Shown here piece after piece: positions 1 to 8,376 of a DNA stretch of 64,000 nt. Position numbers and translations under genes: made by a program. The DNA is from Polynucleobacter sp. AP-Nino-20-G2 (GTDB lineage Bacteria; Pseudomonadota; Gammaproteobacteria; Burkholderiales; Burkholderiaceae): positions 1,099,130 through 1,163,129 of the forward strand of contig NZ_CP061313.1 in assembly GCF_018688235.1 (NCBI RefSeq), given 5' to 3'. The first letter of the stretch is position 1. Each line of letters opens with the position of its first letter. Under the pieces are notes generated by a model. The model searched no databases, was not told where the DNA came from, and worked only from the letters and a program-made list of their open reading frames with translations.

Positions 1-1
1 T

Positions 2-1555
2 GTGCATTTAGTGCAGGATATCGGGCAATTGGCTGGTCTGCCTGAAGATGCCCTAGCCGCTGCTGCAGATAATGCTGCGCAGAAGAATCTCACAGGCTGG
101 GCATTTTCTCTGCACTTCCCCTCCTATTACCCAGTGATGCAATATGCGGAGAATCGTGAATTGCGCCACCTAATGTACGAAGCCTACATCACCCGCTCTT
201 CAGAACTGGCTCACCAATATGGTCATGGTCAGCCGGAGTGGGATAACACTGAGAACATGCTGTCTCAGTTGCGCCTACGCGATGAAGAAGCGCGCATGTT
301 GGGCTTTGATAATTACGCCGCACTAAGTCTGGCGCCTAAAATGGCGCGCGACGTGCAGGAGGTAGATCAGTTTCTGAGTAATATCGCCAAGCGAGCCAAA
401 CCTTTTGCGGAAAAAGATTGGGTACAGCTTCAGGAGTTTGCCAAAACAAATCTCCATTTTGAAGATGGCATTCAGCCTTGGGATATGGCTTTTGTCTCCG
501 AGAAGCTCAAGCAAGAGCGTTATGCTTTCTCTGAAAATGAACTCAAGCAATACTTCCCGCTACCAAAGGTACTAGAAGGATTGTTTGGCGTGATTCAAAC
601 CCTGTTTGGGGTACAAATCAAATCAGCCGATCTACCGAAGTGGCACGATGATGTGCAATCGTTCTGCGTCAATGATGCTACTGGCAATACTCTAGCCTAC
701 TTCTATTTAGATCCTTATGCTCGCCCCGGTAAACGCGGTGGTGCATGGATGGATGATGCTCGTGGACGCCGTGAGCTGATGAGTGGCGAAGTGCAAATAC
801 CAGTAGCGTATTTGGTATGCAACTTTGCAGCGCCCGTCAAAGTAGACGGTGTTTTACGCCAACCGACCATTACGCATGATGATGTCATCACCCTTTTCCA
901 TGAAAGTGGTCATGGCCTGCATCACCTACTGACCAAGGTGGGTGCCTTAGGCGTTTCCGGTATCAATGGTGTGGAGTGGGATGCCGTCGAATTGCCTAGT
1001 CAATTTATGGAGAACTTCTGCTGGGAATGGGAAGTACTTGAAACTATGACTGCTCATGTGGACACTGGCGAGCCATTACCAAAAGCGCTCTTTGAAAAAA
1101 TGTTGGCAGCCAAGAATTTCCAGAATGGCTTGGGTACATTGCGTCAAATGGTGTTCTCACTCTTGGATTGGCGCTTGCACTCAACATTTAATGCAAAAGA
1201 TGCTGACAGTTTTGGCGTGCTGGCCTTGTCTAGAAAAATTGCTCAGGAATTTAACGTGATTCCTCAACCAGAAATCTCGCGCTGGCCAAATACCTTTAGT
1301 CATATCTTTGCTGGTGGTTATGCTGCTGGCTACTACAGCTATAAGTGGGCGGAGGTTCTCTCTGCCGATGCGTATGCTGCGTTTGAAGAGGCTGCTAAGT
1401 TGACTGGCAGCGTTTTAGATAGCGCCACTGGCAAACGCTATCGCACGGAAATTTTAGAAGTGGGTGGTAGCCGCCCCGCTGCCGAATCATTTAAAGCATT
1501 CCGAGGCCGTGAACCTAGTATTGACGCATTGCTGCGTCATGGTGGTTTAGCTTAG
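2..1555 (+). CDS. prlC: M3-family zinc oligopeptidase (oligopeptidase A), 5' end cut by window
   Basis: Cytoplasmic zinc peptidase that degrades short peptides, including cleaved signal peptides. The 517 visible residues are the C-terminal three quarters of a protein usually near 680 aa, so the true start lies left of the window and the GTG at position 2 should not be read as the start. The zinc motif HESGH is at visible residues 300-304, and the third ligand is the Glu near residue 330 in the VELPSQ motif typical of M3 peptidases. Its stop overlaps the stop of the convergent exonuclease III gene by 4 bp. The family is clear. The split between oligopeptidase A and related M3 members rests on overall resemblance. 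Confidence 0.93.
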   Translation: MHLVQDIGQLAGLPEDALAAAADNAAQKNLTGWAFSLHFPSYYPVMQYAENRELRHLMYEAYITRSSELAHQYGHGQPEWDNTENMLSQLRLRDEEARMLGFDNYAALSLAPKMARDVQEVDQFLSNIAKRAKPFAEKDWVQLQEFAKTNLHFEDGIQPWDMAFVSEKLKQERYAFSENELKQYFPLPKVLEGLFGVIQTLFGVQIKSADLPKWHDDVQSFCVNDATGNTLAYFYLDPYARPGKRGGAWMDDARGRRELMSGEVQIPVAYLVCNFAAPVKVDGVLRQPTITHDDVITLFHESGHGLHHLLTKVGALGVSGINGVEWDAVELPSQFMENFCWEWEVLETMTAHVDTGEPLPKALFEKMLAAKNFQNGLGTLRQMVFSLLDWRLHSTFNAKDADSFGVLALSRKIAQEFNVIPQPEISRWPNTFSHIFAGGYAAGYYSYKWAEVLSADAYAAFEEAAKLTGSVLDSATGKRYRTEILEVGGSRPAAESFKAFRGREPSIDALLRHGGLA

Positions 1556-2397
1556 GCTTTAATCTCTGCAACAACAGGGGCATGATCAGAAGGCTGCTCC
1601 CAAGTGCGAGGCTCCTTATCGATAATGCTTGAGCTGCATTTTTCTTTAAGGGCTTCGCTGAGCAGAATATGATCGATACGCATACCGGCATTGCGTCTGA
1701 AACCCATCATGCGGTAATCCCACCAACTAAATGATTTCGGTGCCTGCTCAAACATGCGGAAAGAATCGTGCAAGCCCAAATCAATCAGTCGCTGAAATGC
1801 TGCACGCTCTGGTGGTGATACTAAATTCTGACCAATCCACTTCGCTGGATCGTGGACATCGGCATCAGTCGGCGCGATATTGAAATCACCCAACAAAGCC
1901 AAGCGATTATTTTGGGTAAGCTCTTCTTTTAACCAATCCTGCAGCGCCTTTAACCATCCCAGCTTGTAAACAAATTTATCGCTATCAAGTGATTGCCCAT
2001 TGGGGAAGTATGCCGATACCAAACGCATCGGCTGCATGCCTTTAAAACAGACTGTGGCAGCCAAGATGCGCTGCTGCTCATCGGTATTACCAGGAATATT
2101 TCTGACGGGTTTTAGAAAAGCGGTTTCTAGATCGGAGGCCATTGGCGCTAAGGCAGATCTACGTAGAATGATCGCTACGCCGTTATAGGTCTTTTGACCA
2201 GCAGCAATGCTGAGATAGCCAGCCTCTTCCAGCTCACGATGGGGATACTTATCGTCTGTGAGTTTTAGTTCCTGAAGGCATAAAGCATCAATCGGTTTTT
2301 TAGACTGCTCTTGATCCTGTAGCCACTTCAATACTTGTGGCAAACGCACCTTCAGCGAGTTCACATTCCATGCAGCGATCCGTACCGACTCAGTCAT
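1552..2397 (-). CDS. xth: Exodeoxyribonuclease III
   Basis: AP endonuclease and 3'-5' exonuclease of base excision repair, from the endonuclease/exonuclease/phosphatase fold. Visible motifs in order: AWNVNSL at the N-terminus, LQELK (metal-binding Glu), GDFNIAP in the middle, and RIDHIL and SDHAPV at the C-terminus (catalytic Asp-His). The length of 281 aa is close to the usual 260-280. Its start overlaps the end of ntrC by 8 bp, so it may be read as the last gene of the glnA-ntrB-ntrC transcript. I see no separate promoter. Confidence 0.95.
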   Translation of the reverse strand: MTESVRIAAWNVNSLKVRLPQVLKWLQDQEQSKKPIDALCLQELKLTDDKYPHRELEEAGYLSIAAGQKTYNGVAIILRRSALAPMASDLETAFLKPVRNIPGNTDEQQRILAATVCFKGMQPMRLVSAYFPNGQSLDSDKFVYKLGWLKALQDWLKEELTQNNRLALLGDFNIAPTDADVHDPAKWIGQNLVSPPERAAFQRLIDLGLHDSFRMFEQAPKSFSWWDYRMMGFRRNAGMRIDHILLSEALKEKCSSSIIDKEPRTWEQPSDHAPVVAEIKA

Positions 2398-3841
2398 CTA
2401 TCCCTAACTCCTGCAACTTCCGTGTAATGGTGTTTCGTCCAATGCCGAGACGCTGAGCCGCTTCTACCCGTCTGCCGCGCGTCACTTCCAATGCGGCTTG
2501 TAAAACAGCCTTCTCAAACTTGGAGCATAGTGCATCGTAAACCCCTTGATCGCCATCTTGTAGCATTTTGACTGCCAAACGACCCAAACCACTCTCCCAA
2601 TCTGTTGCCCCAGTTCTGGGCGCATTGGGATTGGATGGCGCCGATTCCCCCTGCAATATAGCTGGGTGCTCAACGGCTTCAGCCAAAATATCCGCAGGCA
2701 AATCCCCGGTGCCAATGACGTTGGATGGCGTCATCACTGTCAGCCAGTGACAGAGATTTTCTAGTTGACGCACATTTCCAGGGAATGGCATAGCACTGAT
2801 GTCTTTTAAAACTTCATCAGACAATTTCTTGGGCTCAACGCCCAAAGACTTAGCGCACAACAACATGAAATGGCGGGCTAAGACAGGAATATCTTCCGCG
2901 CGTTCACGCAGTGGAGGCATGCGCAGACGAATCACATTTAAGCGATGCAAGAGATCTTCTCGGAATGCACCTGCGGCAACACGCGCTTCCAGATTCTGAT
3001 GGGTAGAAGCAATAATGCGAACATTGGCCTTGATTGGATCTTGCCCACCAACGCGATAGAAATGGCCATCGGTGAGCGCGCGCAATAAGCGCGTTTGCAA
3101 GTCGAATGGAATATCGCCAATCTCATCTAAAAAGAGCGTACCGCCATCGGCTTGCTCAAAGCGCCCACGACGCAAGGTCAATGCTCCGGGGAAAGCGCCT
3201 CGCTCATGACCAAATAACTCAGACTCCAGCAGATCCTTGGGAACGGCTGCAGTACTAAATGCCACAAAAGGGCCCTTTGCTCTTGGGCTATGTTTATGCA
3301 AAGCTTGGGCGACCAACTCTTTACCGGTACCTGATTCACCAGTGATTAATACCGTGGAATGCGATTGCGCTAGGCGACCGATGGCACGAAATACCTCCTG
3401 CATCGCTGGTGCCTGACCAATAATTTCCGTGGAGTCTTGTCTCCAGCCATTCATTTCTTTATTGCCGGATTGATTACGCTCACTCTGCTCCATCGCGCGG
3501 CGGATTAATTCAACTGCTTTATCAATATCAAAGGGCTTGGTGAGATACTCAAATGCACCACCCTGAAATGAGGAGACTGCAGAATCCAAATCCGAGTATG
3601 CCGTCATGATGATCACTGGTAATAATGGGTGCGTCTCTTTGACATTTTGCAAAAGATCCAAACCATTGCCACGTGGCATCCGAATATCAGAAATCAGCAC
3701 CTGAGGCGCCTCTTTTTCCAAAGCATTCAATACATCATTGGGATTGGAGAAGCTCTTGTGCGCAATGTTCTCTCGCGTGAGCGCTTTTTCAAGCACCCAA
3801 CGAATAGATTGATCATCGTCCACGATCCAAACGGGTTTCAT
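2390..3841 (-). CDS. ntrC: Nitrogen regulation response regulator NtrC with a variant GAFTGA loop
   Basis: Enhancer-binding activator of nitrogen-limitation genes. The receiver domain covers residues 1-120 with the phospho-acceptor D52 in SDIRMP. The AAA+ domain covers about 138-370 with Walker A GESGTGKE at 168-175 and LFLDEIGD as the Walker B region. A Fis-type helix-turn-helix ends the protein (AAQRLGIGRNTITRKL). The surface loop that contacts sigma54, normally GAFTGA, reads GAFPGA here (residues 215-220). The proline codon is CCC, one base away from ACC threonine. The gene follows ntrB with a 4-bp overlap. It is NtrC by domain order and by the glnA-ntrB-ntrC context. Whether it still needs sigma54 is open. 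Confidence 0.95.
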   Translation of the reverse strand: MKPVWIVDDDQSIRWVLEKALTRENIAHKSFSNPNDVLNALEKEAPQVLISDIRMPRGNGLDLLQNVKETHPLLPVIIMTAYSDLDSAVSSFQGGAFEYLTKPFDIDKAVELIRRAMEQSERNQSGNKEMNGWRQDSTEIIGQAPAMQEVFRAIGRLAQSHSTVLITGESGTGKELVAQALHKHSPRAKGPFVAFSTAAVPKDLLESELFGHERGAFPGALTLRRGRFEQADGGTLFLDEIGDIPFDLQTRLLRALTDGHFYRVGGQDPIKANVRIIASTHQNLEARVAAGAFREDLLHRLNVIRLRMPPLRERAEDIPVLARHFMLLCAKSLGVEPKKLSDEVLKDISAMPFPGNVRQLENLCHWLTVMTPSNVIGTGDLPADILAEAVEHPAILQGESAPSNPNAPRTGATDWESGLGRLAVKMLQDGDQGVYDALCSKFEKAVLQAALEVTRGRRVEAAQRLGIGRNTITRKLQELGIDD

Positions 3842-4974
3842 GATGCTTTCTCCTGCTTACGGTATGGAATTTGAATATGGAAATCAGTCCGTCCAGGACG
3901 GCTGTCACAGGCGATAGAACCTTGATGCTGTTGCACAAACGTTTGAGCCAAGGTCAAACCTAGGCCACTACCGCCCTCCCTTCCAGAAACTAATGGAAAG
4001 AAGATGCGTTCACGGATTTCTTCTGGGATACCAGGGCCGTTATCAATCACATGCAAATCCATCGCCATCTTATAACGATGTTTGGAGATAGTGACTGACC
4101 GGGCAACCCGGGTCTTTAATTCAATTTGCGCAATACCTTGGCGGATCTCTTCAGAGAGGGCCTGAGCGGCGTTATGGGCAATATTCAATACTGCTTGTAT
4201 GAGTTGCTCTCGATCGCCGAGAACTTCGGGCAGACTAGTGTCGTAATTGCGAATGATGCGTAACCCTTTAGGAAACTCCGCCAGTACCAAGCTGCGCACT
4301 CGCTCTAAGGCTTCATGGACATTAAAGGATTCCATAGCATGCGCTTTGCGATGTGGCGCAAGCAAGCGATCCACCAAGGTTTGCAAACGATCCGATTCTT
4401 TAATAATGACTTGGGTGTATTCACGCAAGCCTTTATCGGGGAGTTCAAACTCCAACAACTGGGCCGCACCACGAATGCCGCCCAAAGGGTTTTTAATTTC
4501 ATGCGCTAAGTTGCGCATCAACTGCTTATTCGCTTCTACTTGCTGAGTTACGCGCTCATCGCGCTCACTCCTTAATTGTTGATCAATCGGAAACCATTCC
4601 ATCATCATCAGATCAGGATCTTCTAAGCTGGCAACCACGACATGAGCCGGAATGGAATCTTGATGAATACTGCCTGGCAATGAATGCAGCACGAGCTCTT
4701 GCCGTTGAGCGGCAAAGTGTCCAGCTTTCACTTCCTCAATCATATGTGTGAGCAACGCATTATCACCAAATAAATCGCGCACGGATTGACCCTCAAGTGA
4801 TTTACGGGAGAGATCCAGTGCAGACTCTGCCGCAGGATTCACATAAATCAATTGCTGGTTTTCCGCCTCGAACACCACGATGGCGTTTGGCATTTGGTCA
4901 AGCAATGTCGGAAAAAAAGGAGCAGCCGAAGCTGCCCCTTTGAACGAATTGCGCAACAGACCTGCGCTCAACAT
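3838..4974 (-). CDS. ntrB: Nitrogen regulation sensor histidine kinase NtrB
   Basis: Soluble PAS-containing histidine kinase that phosphorylates NtrC and is normally controlled by PII. An open frame extends back into glnA, but I choose the ATG at 4974 (378 aa): it is preceded by AAGGAGAG and lies 11 bp after the glnA stop. The PAS domain is in the first 120 residues (PNAIVVFEAENQQLIYVNPA). The phospho-acceptor His sits in NLAHEIKNPLGG, followed by an HATPase region with DNGPGIP and GGSGLGLTLA. No membrane segment is seen, as expected for NtrB. Confidence 0.94.
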   Translation of the reverse strand: MLSAGLLRNSFKGAASAAPFFPTLLDQMPNAIVVFEAENQQLIYVNPAAESALDLSRKSLEGQSVRDLFGDNALLTHMIEEVKAGHFAAQRQELVLHSLPGSIHQDSIPAHVVVASLEDPDLMMMEWFPIDQQLRSERDERVTQQVEANKQLMRNLAHEIKNPLGGIRGAAQLLEFELPDKGLREYTQVIIKESDRLQTLVDRLLAPHRKAHAMESFNVHEALERVRSLVLAEFPKGLRIIRNYDTSLPEVLGDREQLIQAVLNIAHNAAQALSEEIRQGIAQIELKTRVARSVTISKHRYKMAMDLHVIDNGPGIPEEIRERIFFPLVSGREGGSGLGLTLAQTFVQQHQGSIACDSRPGRTDFHIQIPYRKQEKAS

Positions 4975-4985
4975 CTCTCCTTCGC

Positions 4986-6401
4986 TTACAGGGAGTAGTA
5001 CATATCGAATTCGATCGGATGAGTTGTCATACGGAAACGTGTGACATCTTCCATCTTCAATGCGATATATGCGTCGATCATAGAGTCTGTAAAGACACCG
5101 CCGCGAGTCAAGAACTCGCGATCTTTGTTCAAGGCATCTAAAGCTTCCTCTAGGCTTGCACAAACGGTTGGAATCTTTGCATCTTCTTCTGGTGGCAAGT
5201 CATACAAATTCTTGTCAGCAGCTTCGCCTGGATGAATCTTGTTCTGAACACCGTCCAAACCAGCCATCATCAATGCGGAGAAGCAGAGGTATGGGTTAGC
5301 CAATGGATCAGGGAAACGTGTTTCGATACGACGACCCTTAGGGCTAGAAACGTGTGGAATACGGATAGAAGCAGAACGGTTACGTGCTGAGTAAGCCAAT
5401 TTCACCGGAGCTTCGAAACCTGGAACCAAACGCTTGTATGAGTTTGTACCTGGATTAGTAATCGCATTCAATGCCTTAGCGTGCTTGATGATGCCGCCAA
5501 TGTAGAACAATGCGAATTCTGACAAGCCTGCGTAGCCGTTACCAGCAAACAAGTTCTCGCCATTCTTCCAAATAGATTGGTGAACGTGCATACCAGAACC
5601 GTTATCGCCAACGATTGGCTTAGGCATAAATGTTGCTGTCTTGCCGTAAGCGTGTGCCACATTTTGAACAACGTACTTTTGCCAGATAGTCCAGTCAGCA
5701 CGCTCTACCAATGTGCTGAACTTAGTGCCCAATTCGTTTTGGCCTTGACCAGCAACTTCATGGTGATGCACTTCGACTGGAATGCCCAATGATTCCAGAA
5801 TCAAACACATTTCAGAGCGCATGTCCTGGAAGGTATCTACTGGAGCAACTGGGAAATAACCGCCCTTTTTACCTGGACGGTGACCAGTGTTTCCACCTTC
5901 GATTTCAGCAGCGGATGACCAAGGAGCTTCTTCAGAATCTACCTTAACAAAACAACCTTGCATGTCAGCACCCCAACGGACGCCGTCAAAAATAAAGAAT
6001 TCTGGCTCTGGACCGAAATACGCCGTATCACCCAAACCAGTGCTCTTCAAATAAGACTCAGCACGCTTAGCGATAGAACGTGGGTCACGATCGTAACCTT
6101 TGCCATCAGATGGCTCGATCACATCACATGTGATCACCAATGTTGGCTCTTCATAGAATGGGTCGATGTAGCAAGCTGTTGGATCTGGCATCAACAACAT
6201 GTCTGAAGCTTCGATACCTTTCCAACCAGCGATAGAAGAACCGTCAAACGCATGACCGCTCTCAAACTTGTCTTCGTCAAAATGGGAAATAGGTACTGTT
6301 GTGTGTTGCTCTTTACCCTTTGTATCTACAAAGCGGAAATCAACGAAAGTACATTCTTTCTCTTTAACTAACTTCATCACATCAGCGACGGTCTTCGTCA
6401 T
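4986..6401 (-). CDS. glnA: Type I glutamine synthetase
   Basis: Makes glutamine from glutamate, ammonia and ATP, and is the main ammonia-assimilating enzyme. The 471 aa length matches the dodecameric GSI-beta class. Recognisable signatures are FDGSSIAGW near the N-terminus, the metal and active-site region EVHHHEVAGQGQNE, the ATP region KPIVGDNGSGMHVH, and the loop NLYDLPPEE that holds the adenylylated tyrosine, so activity is probably controlled by adenylylation. The ATG at 6401 has AGGAGA seven bases upstream. It is the first gene of the ntrB-ntrC operon, and its upstream region carries two NtrC-type sites and a sigma54-like element. Confidence 0.97.
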   Translation of the reverse strand: MTKTVADVMKLVKEKECTFVDFRFVDTKGKEQHTTVPISHFDEDKFESGHAFDGSSIAGWKGIEASDMLLMPDPTACYIDPFYEEPTLVITCDVIEPSDGKGYDRDPRSIAKRAESYLKSTGLGDTAYFGPEPEFFIFDGVRWGADMQGCFVKVDSEEAPWSSAAEIEGGNTGHRPGKKGGYFPVAPVDTFQDMRSEMCLILESLGIPVEVHHHEVAGQGQNELGTKFSTLVERADWTIWQKYVVQNVAHAYGKTATFMPKPIVGDNGSGMHVHQSIWKNGENLFAGNGYAGLSEFALFYIGGIIKHAKALNAITNPGTNSYKRLVPGFEAPVKLAYSARNRSASIRIPHVSSPKGRRIETRFPDPLANPYLCFSALMMAGLDGVQNKIHPGEAADKNLYDLPPEEDAKIPTVCASLEEALDALNKDREFLTRGGVFTDSMIDAYIALKMEDVTRFRMTTHPIEFDMYYSL

Positions 6402-6466
6402 GCAAATCTCCTCTATTAACTAAATTCGGAATACAAACTTAAGGTGTACACCCTTGTTCATTCCAG

Positions 6467-6481
6467 GCATCAAATATGCCC
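6467..6481 (-). promoter_or_regulatory. Possible sigma54 promoter of glnA
   Basis: Read on the minus strand this is GGGCAT-N5-ATGC. Compared with the consensus TGGCAC-N5-TTGC it keeps the GG and GC dinucleotides at the required 10-bp spacing and differs at three positions. The predicted transcript would begin near 6455, at the perfect palindrome GGTGTACACC (6443-6452). Two NtrC-like sites lie about 84 and 136 bp upstream, a normal enhancer distance. No other element with the right GG/GC spacing was noticed in the gap. Confidence 0.4.
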
Positions 6482-6530
6482 ATGGGATGTATCTAATTTA
6501 CTGAAGCAAACAAACGGGAACAGTCATTAT

Positions 6531-6547
6531 TGCACTGTTTAAGTGCT
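6531..6547 (-). promoter_or_regulatory. NtrC-like binding site, promoter-proximal
   Basis: TGCACTGTTTAAGTGCT fits the dyad TGCAC-N7-GTGC found at NtrC enhancers. Its centre is 52 bp, about five helical turns, from the second copy at 6583, so dimers on the two sites would lie on the same DNA face. Confidence 0.6.
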
Positions 6548-6582
6548 GAAATTGGGTTAAAAACCCTAAAATATGACTGATT

Positions 6583-6599
6583 TGCACCATATTAGTGCC
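6583..6599 (-). promoter_or_regulatory. NtrC-like binding site, promoter-distal
   Basis: TGCACCATATTAGTGCC is an almost perfect match to the enteric NtrC consensus TGCACYA-N3-TRGTGCA. It abuts the stop codon of the upstream CinA-like gene. Together with the copy at 6531 it makes a paired enhancer for the glnA operon. Confidence 0.65.
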
Positions 6600-7462
6600 T
6601 ATTTAGACTCTGGGATATCGTGAATTTCGTAACCCAGGGCCTGAGTACCAGAACGCAAGGCAATCCAGGCGCTTTCAAGCAGGTTAGCATTGCCTTTAAT
6701 CCCCAATTCAATATGGCGTTGGGCGTAAATACCCTGCTTTGACGAGTCACCAACCGAAGGAAGACTAAAGACCTTTACCCCAGGAAAACTCGCTTCAATA
6801 TGCTCCATGAGTGGCGTCAAAGTAGATTCAATACCCTTGGGAACAATAAAGCTCTGCTCCGCCCAATTCACCTGATGAAACAAGTCTGTGTAATGCTGAT
6901 CTAAGCACCAAGCCATCATGGGGGCTGCCATGACCGGAAAACCTGGGACAAAGTGATGTTCTTGTATCCGAAAACCCGGTATCTGGTTATAGGGATTGGG
7001 GATGATGTCGCTACCAATCGGAAATTCACCCATCTTGAAACGATGCTGATTCTCTGGAGAGCTTAAATCCGCTTTGATGGGATCGCCTTCAGCCATAGAC
7101 TGAATGCGCCCCGCGATTAACTCTTGCGCAGTCGGATGCAGTTCTGTTGTAGTACCTAAGGCTAATGCCGCACACTGTCTTGTATGGTCATCCGGGGTGG
7201 CACCAATACCGCCCGTACTAAAGACGACATCACCACTTGCAAAACTCTCCTTCAGTGTTGCGGTGATTTTCTCTGGATCGTCCGCGACATACTTTGCCCA
7301 GGATAGGCTTAAGCCTCGCTCATTGAGTAACTCTATCAATTTACTCATATGCTTATCTTGACGGCGACCAGACAAAATCTCATCACCAATCACAATCAAA
7401 CCAAAACGACGAGACTTCAACTCGGGCGCATCCACTTCCACGCTCCTTACTGCATTAACCAT
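6599..7462 (-). CDS. CinA-like / molybdopterin-binding domain protein
   Basis: Contains the MoCF_biosynth fold seen at the N-terminus of CinA competence/damage-inducible proteins: GLIVIGDEILSGRRQDKH near the start, then STGGIGATPDDHTRQ, and a proline-rich PVMAAPMM stretch further on. The C-terminal nicotinamide-mononucleotide deamidase domain of full CinA is absent, so this is the short form, whose role is not established. I choose the ATG at 7462 (287 aa), which overlaps the end of the EI24-family gene by 8 bp, suggesting translational coupling. An upstream in-frame start at 7483 would reach further into that gene. Confidence 0.85.
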   Translation of the reverse strand: MVNAVRSVEVDAPELKSRRFGLIVIGDEILSGRRQDKHMSKLIELLNERGLSLSWAKYVADDPEKITATLKESFASGDVVFSTGGIGATPDDHTRQCAALALGTTTELHPTAQELIAGRIQSMAEGDPIKADLSSPENQHRFKMGEFPIGSDIIPNPYNQIPGFRIQEHHFVPGFPVMAAPMMAWCLDQHYTDLFHQVNWAEQSFIVPKGIESTLTPLMEHIEASFPGVKVFSLPSVGDSSKQGIYAQRHIELGIKGNANLLESAWIALRSGTQALGYEIHDIPESK

Positions 7463-8324
7463 GATTCGGAAGCTCCATATCAATCACTTTTACATCAATG
7501 TTAAGCGCCTTATCTAACTCAGCTTGACGCAAGTCTTTCAGTGCACCGAGCAAGAAATGCGTGAACCAAAGAGCGGCAAAGACAAAGATCAGAGAATAAA
7601 TCCACAGAGCCACAAAGCTCACAATGGGAAATAGCACAAGCGCTAAAGCAGACGTGGCCCAGAAAAATGTGGGTACAGCGCCCAGCATGCCAGAGGCTAC
7701 GCCCATCGCCAGCAAGGACCAACGATATTGCTGCAATAAGGTGTCGCGCTCTTCCGCGCTCGCGTGTTGCGCAAGGACGTCATAAGACATTAAGCGCATC
7801 GTGAGCCAGCCCCACAACAAGGGTGGCAAGACAGCAACCAAGGGAGGCACCCACCACACCGGCAGCGTCAACATCACCAGCGCCAAACAAATCAAGGCGG
7901 ACCACATCGTATAGACAACACTACCCAATAAGCCGCCGCCCTTTTTCTTTTCCAGATCTTTGTAGGCGTGCTGACGGGTGACGCTACGAACAATCGCAGG
8001 CACTGTGGTGAAAGCAATAAATACCAGCAGGCTAATAGAAATTAAGGGGATGAGGAGCATCACAAAAAAGAGTGGCGCAATCCATGCGCGGGCATTTTCA
8101 AATCCAGCCCAGATCAAGCCATCCTGAATCCAGCTGGTAAAAATAGACGTTGTTAAGAAGGTGCTGAGCATTTCCAAGGCCGGCGTCCAAGTGAGCCAAA
8201 TCAAGCAGCCCCACAATATCGAAACAATCAAAAATGGGCGCAAGCTTAGCCATAGCATTTTGGGATGCATCGTAGCAACGAGAGCCAAGCCAAATGACTT
8301 AAATACCTGCTGCATGCTATCCAT
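7455..8324 (-). CDS. EI24-domain integral membrane protein
   Basis: Polytopic membrane protein of about 289 aa with hydrophobic segments near residues 25-45, 75-100, 140-165, 200-225 and 230-255. It matches the EI24/CysZ-like family common in betaproteobacteria. CysZ imports sulfate, but there is no cys gene here, so the substrate is unknown. I choose the ATG at 8324 (MDSMQQVFK), which lies past the end of the neighbouring hydroxylase gene and has GGGAATGGG upstream. The longer open frame would overlap that gene. It is coupled to the downstream CinA-like gene. Confidence 0.75.
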   Translation of the reverse strand: MDSMQQVFKSFGLALVATMHPKMLWLSLRPFLIVSILWGCLIWLTWTPALEMLSTFLTTSIFTSWIQDGLIWAGFENARAWIAPLFFVMLLIPLISISLLVFIAFTTVPAIVRSVTRQHAYKDLEKKKGGGLLGSVVYTMWSALICLALVMLTLPVWWVPPLVAVLPPLLWGWLTMRLMSYDVLAQHASAEERDTLLQQYRWSLLAMGVASGMLGAVPTFFWATSALALVLFPIVSFVALWIYSLIFVFAALWFTHFLLGALKDLRQAELDKALNIDVKVIDMELPNHG

Positions 8325-8376
8325 ATTTACCCATTCCCGCCTATTGGTTTTTCTTTGTGTTTTTTGCGCGTCTGAT

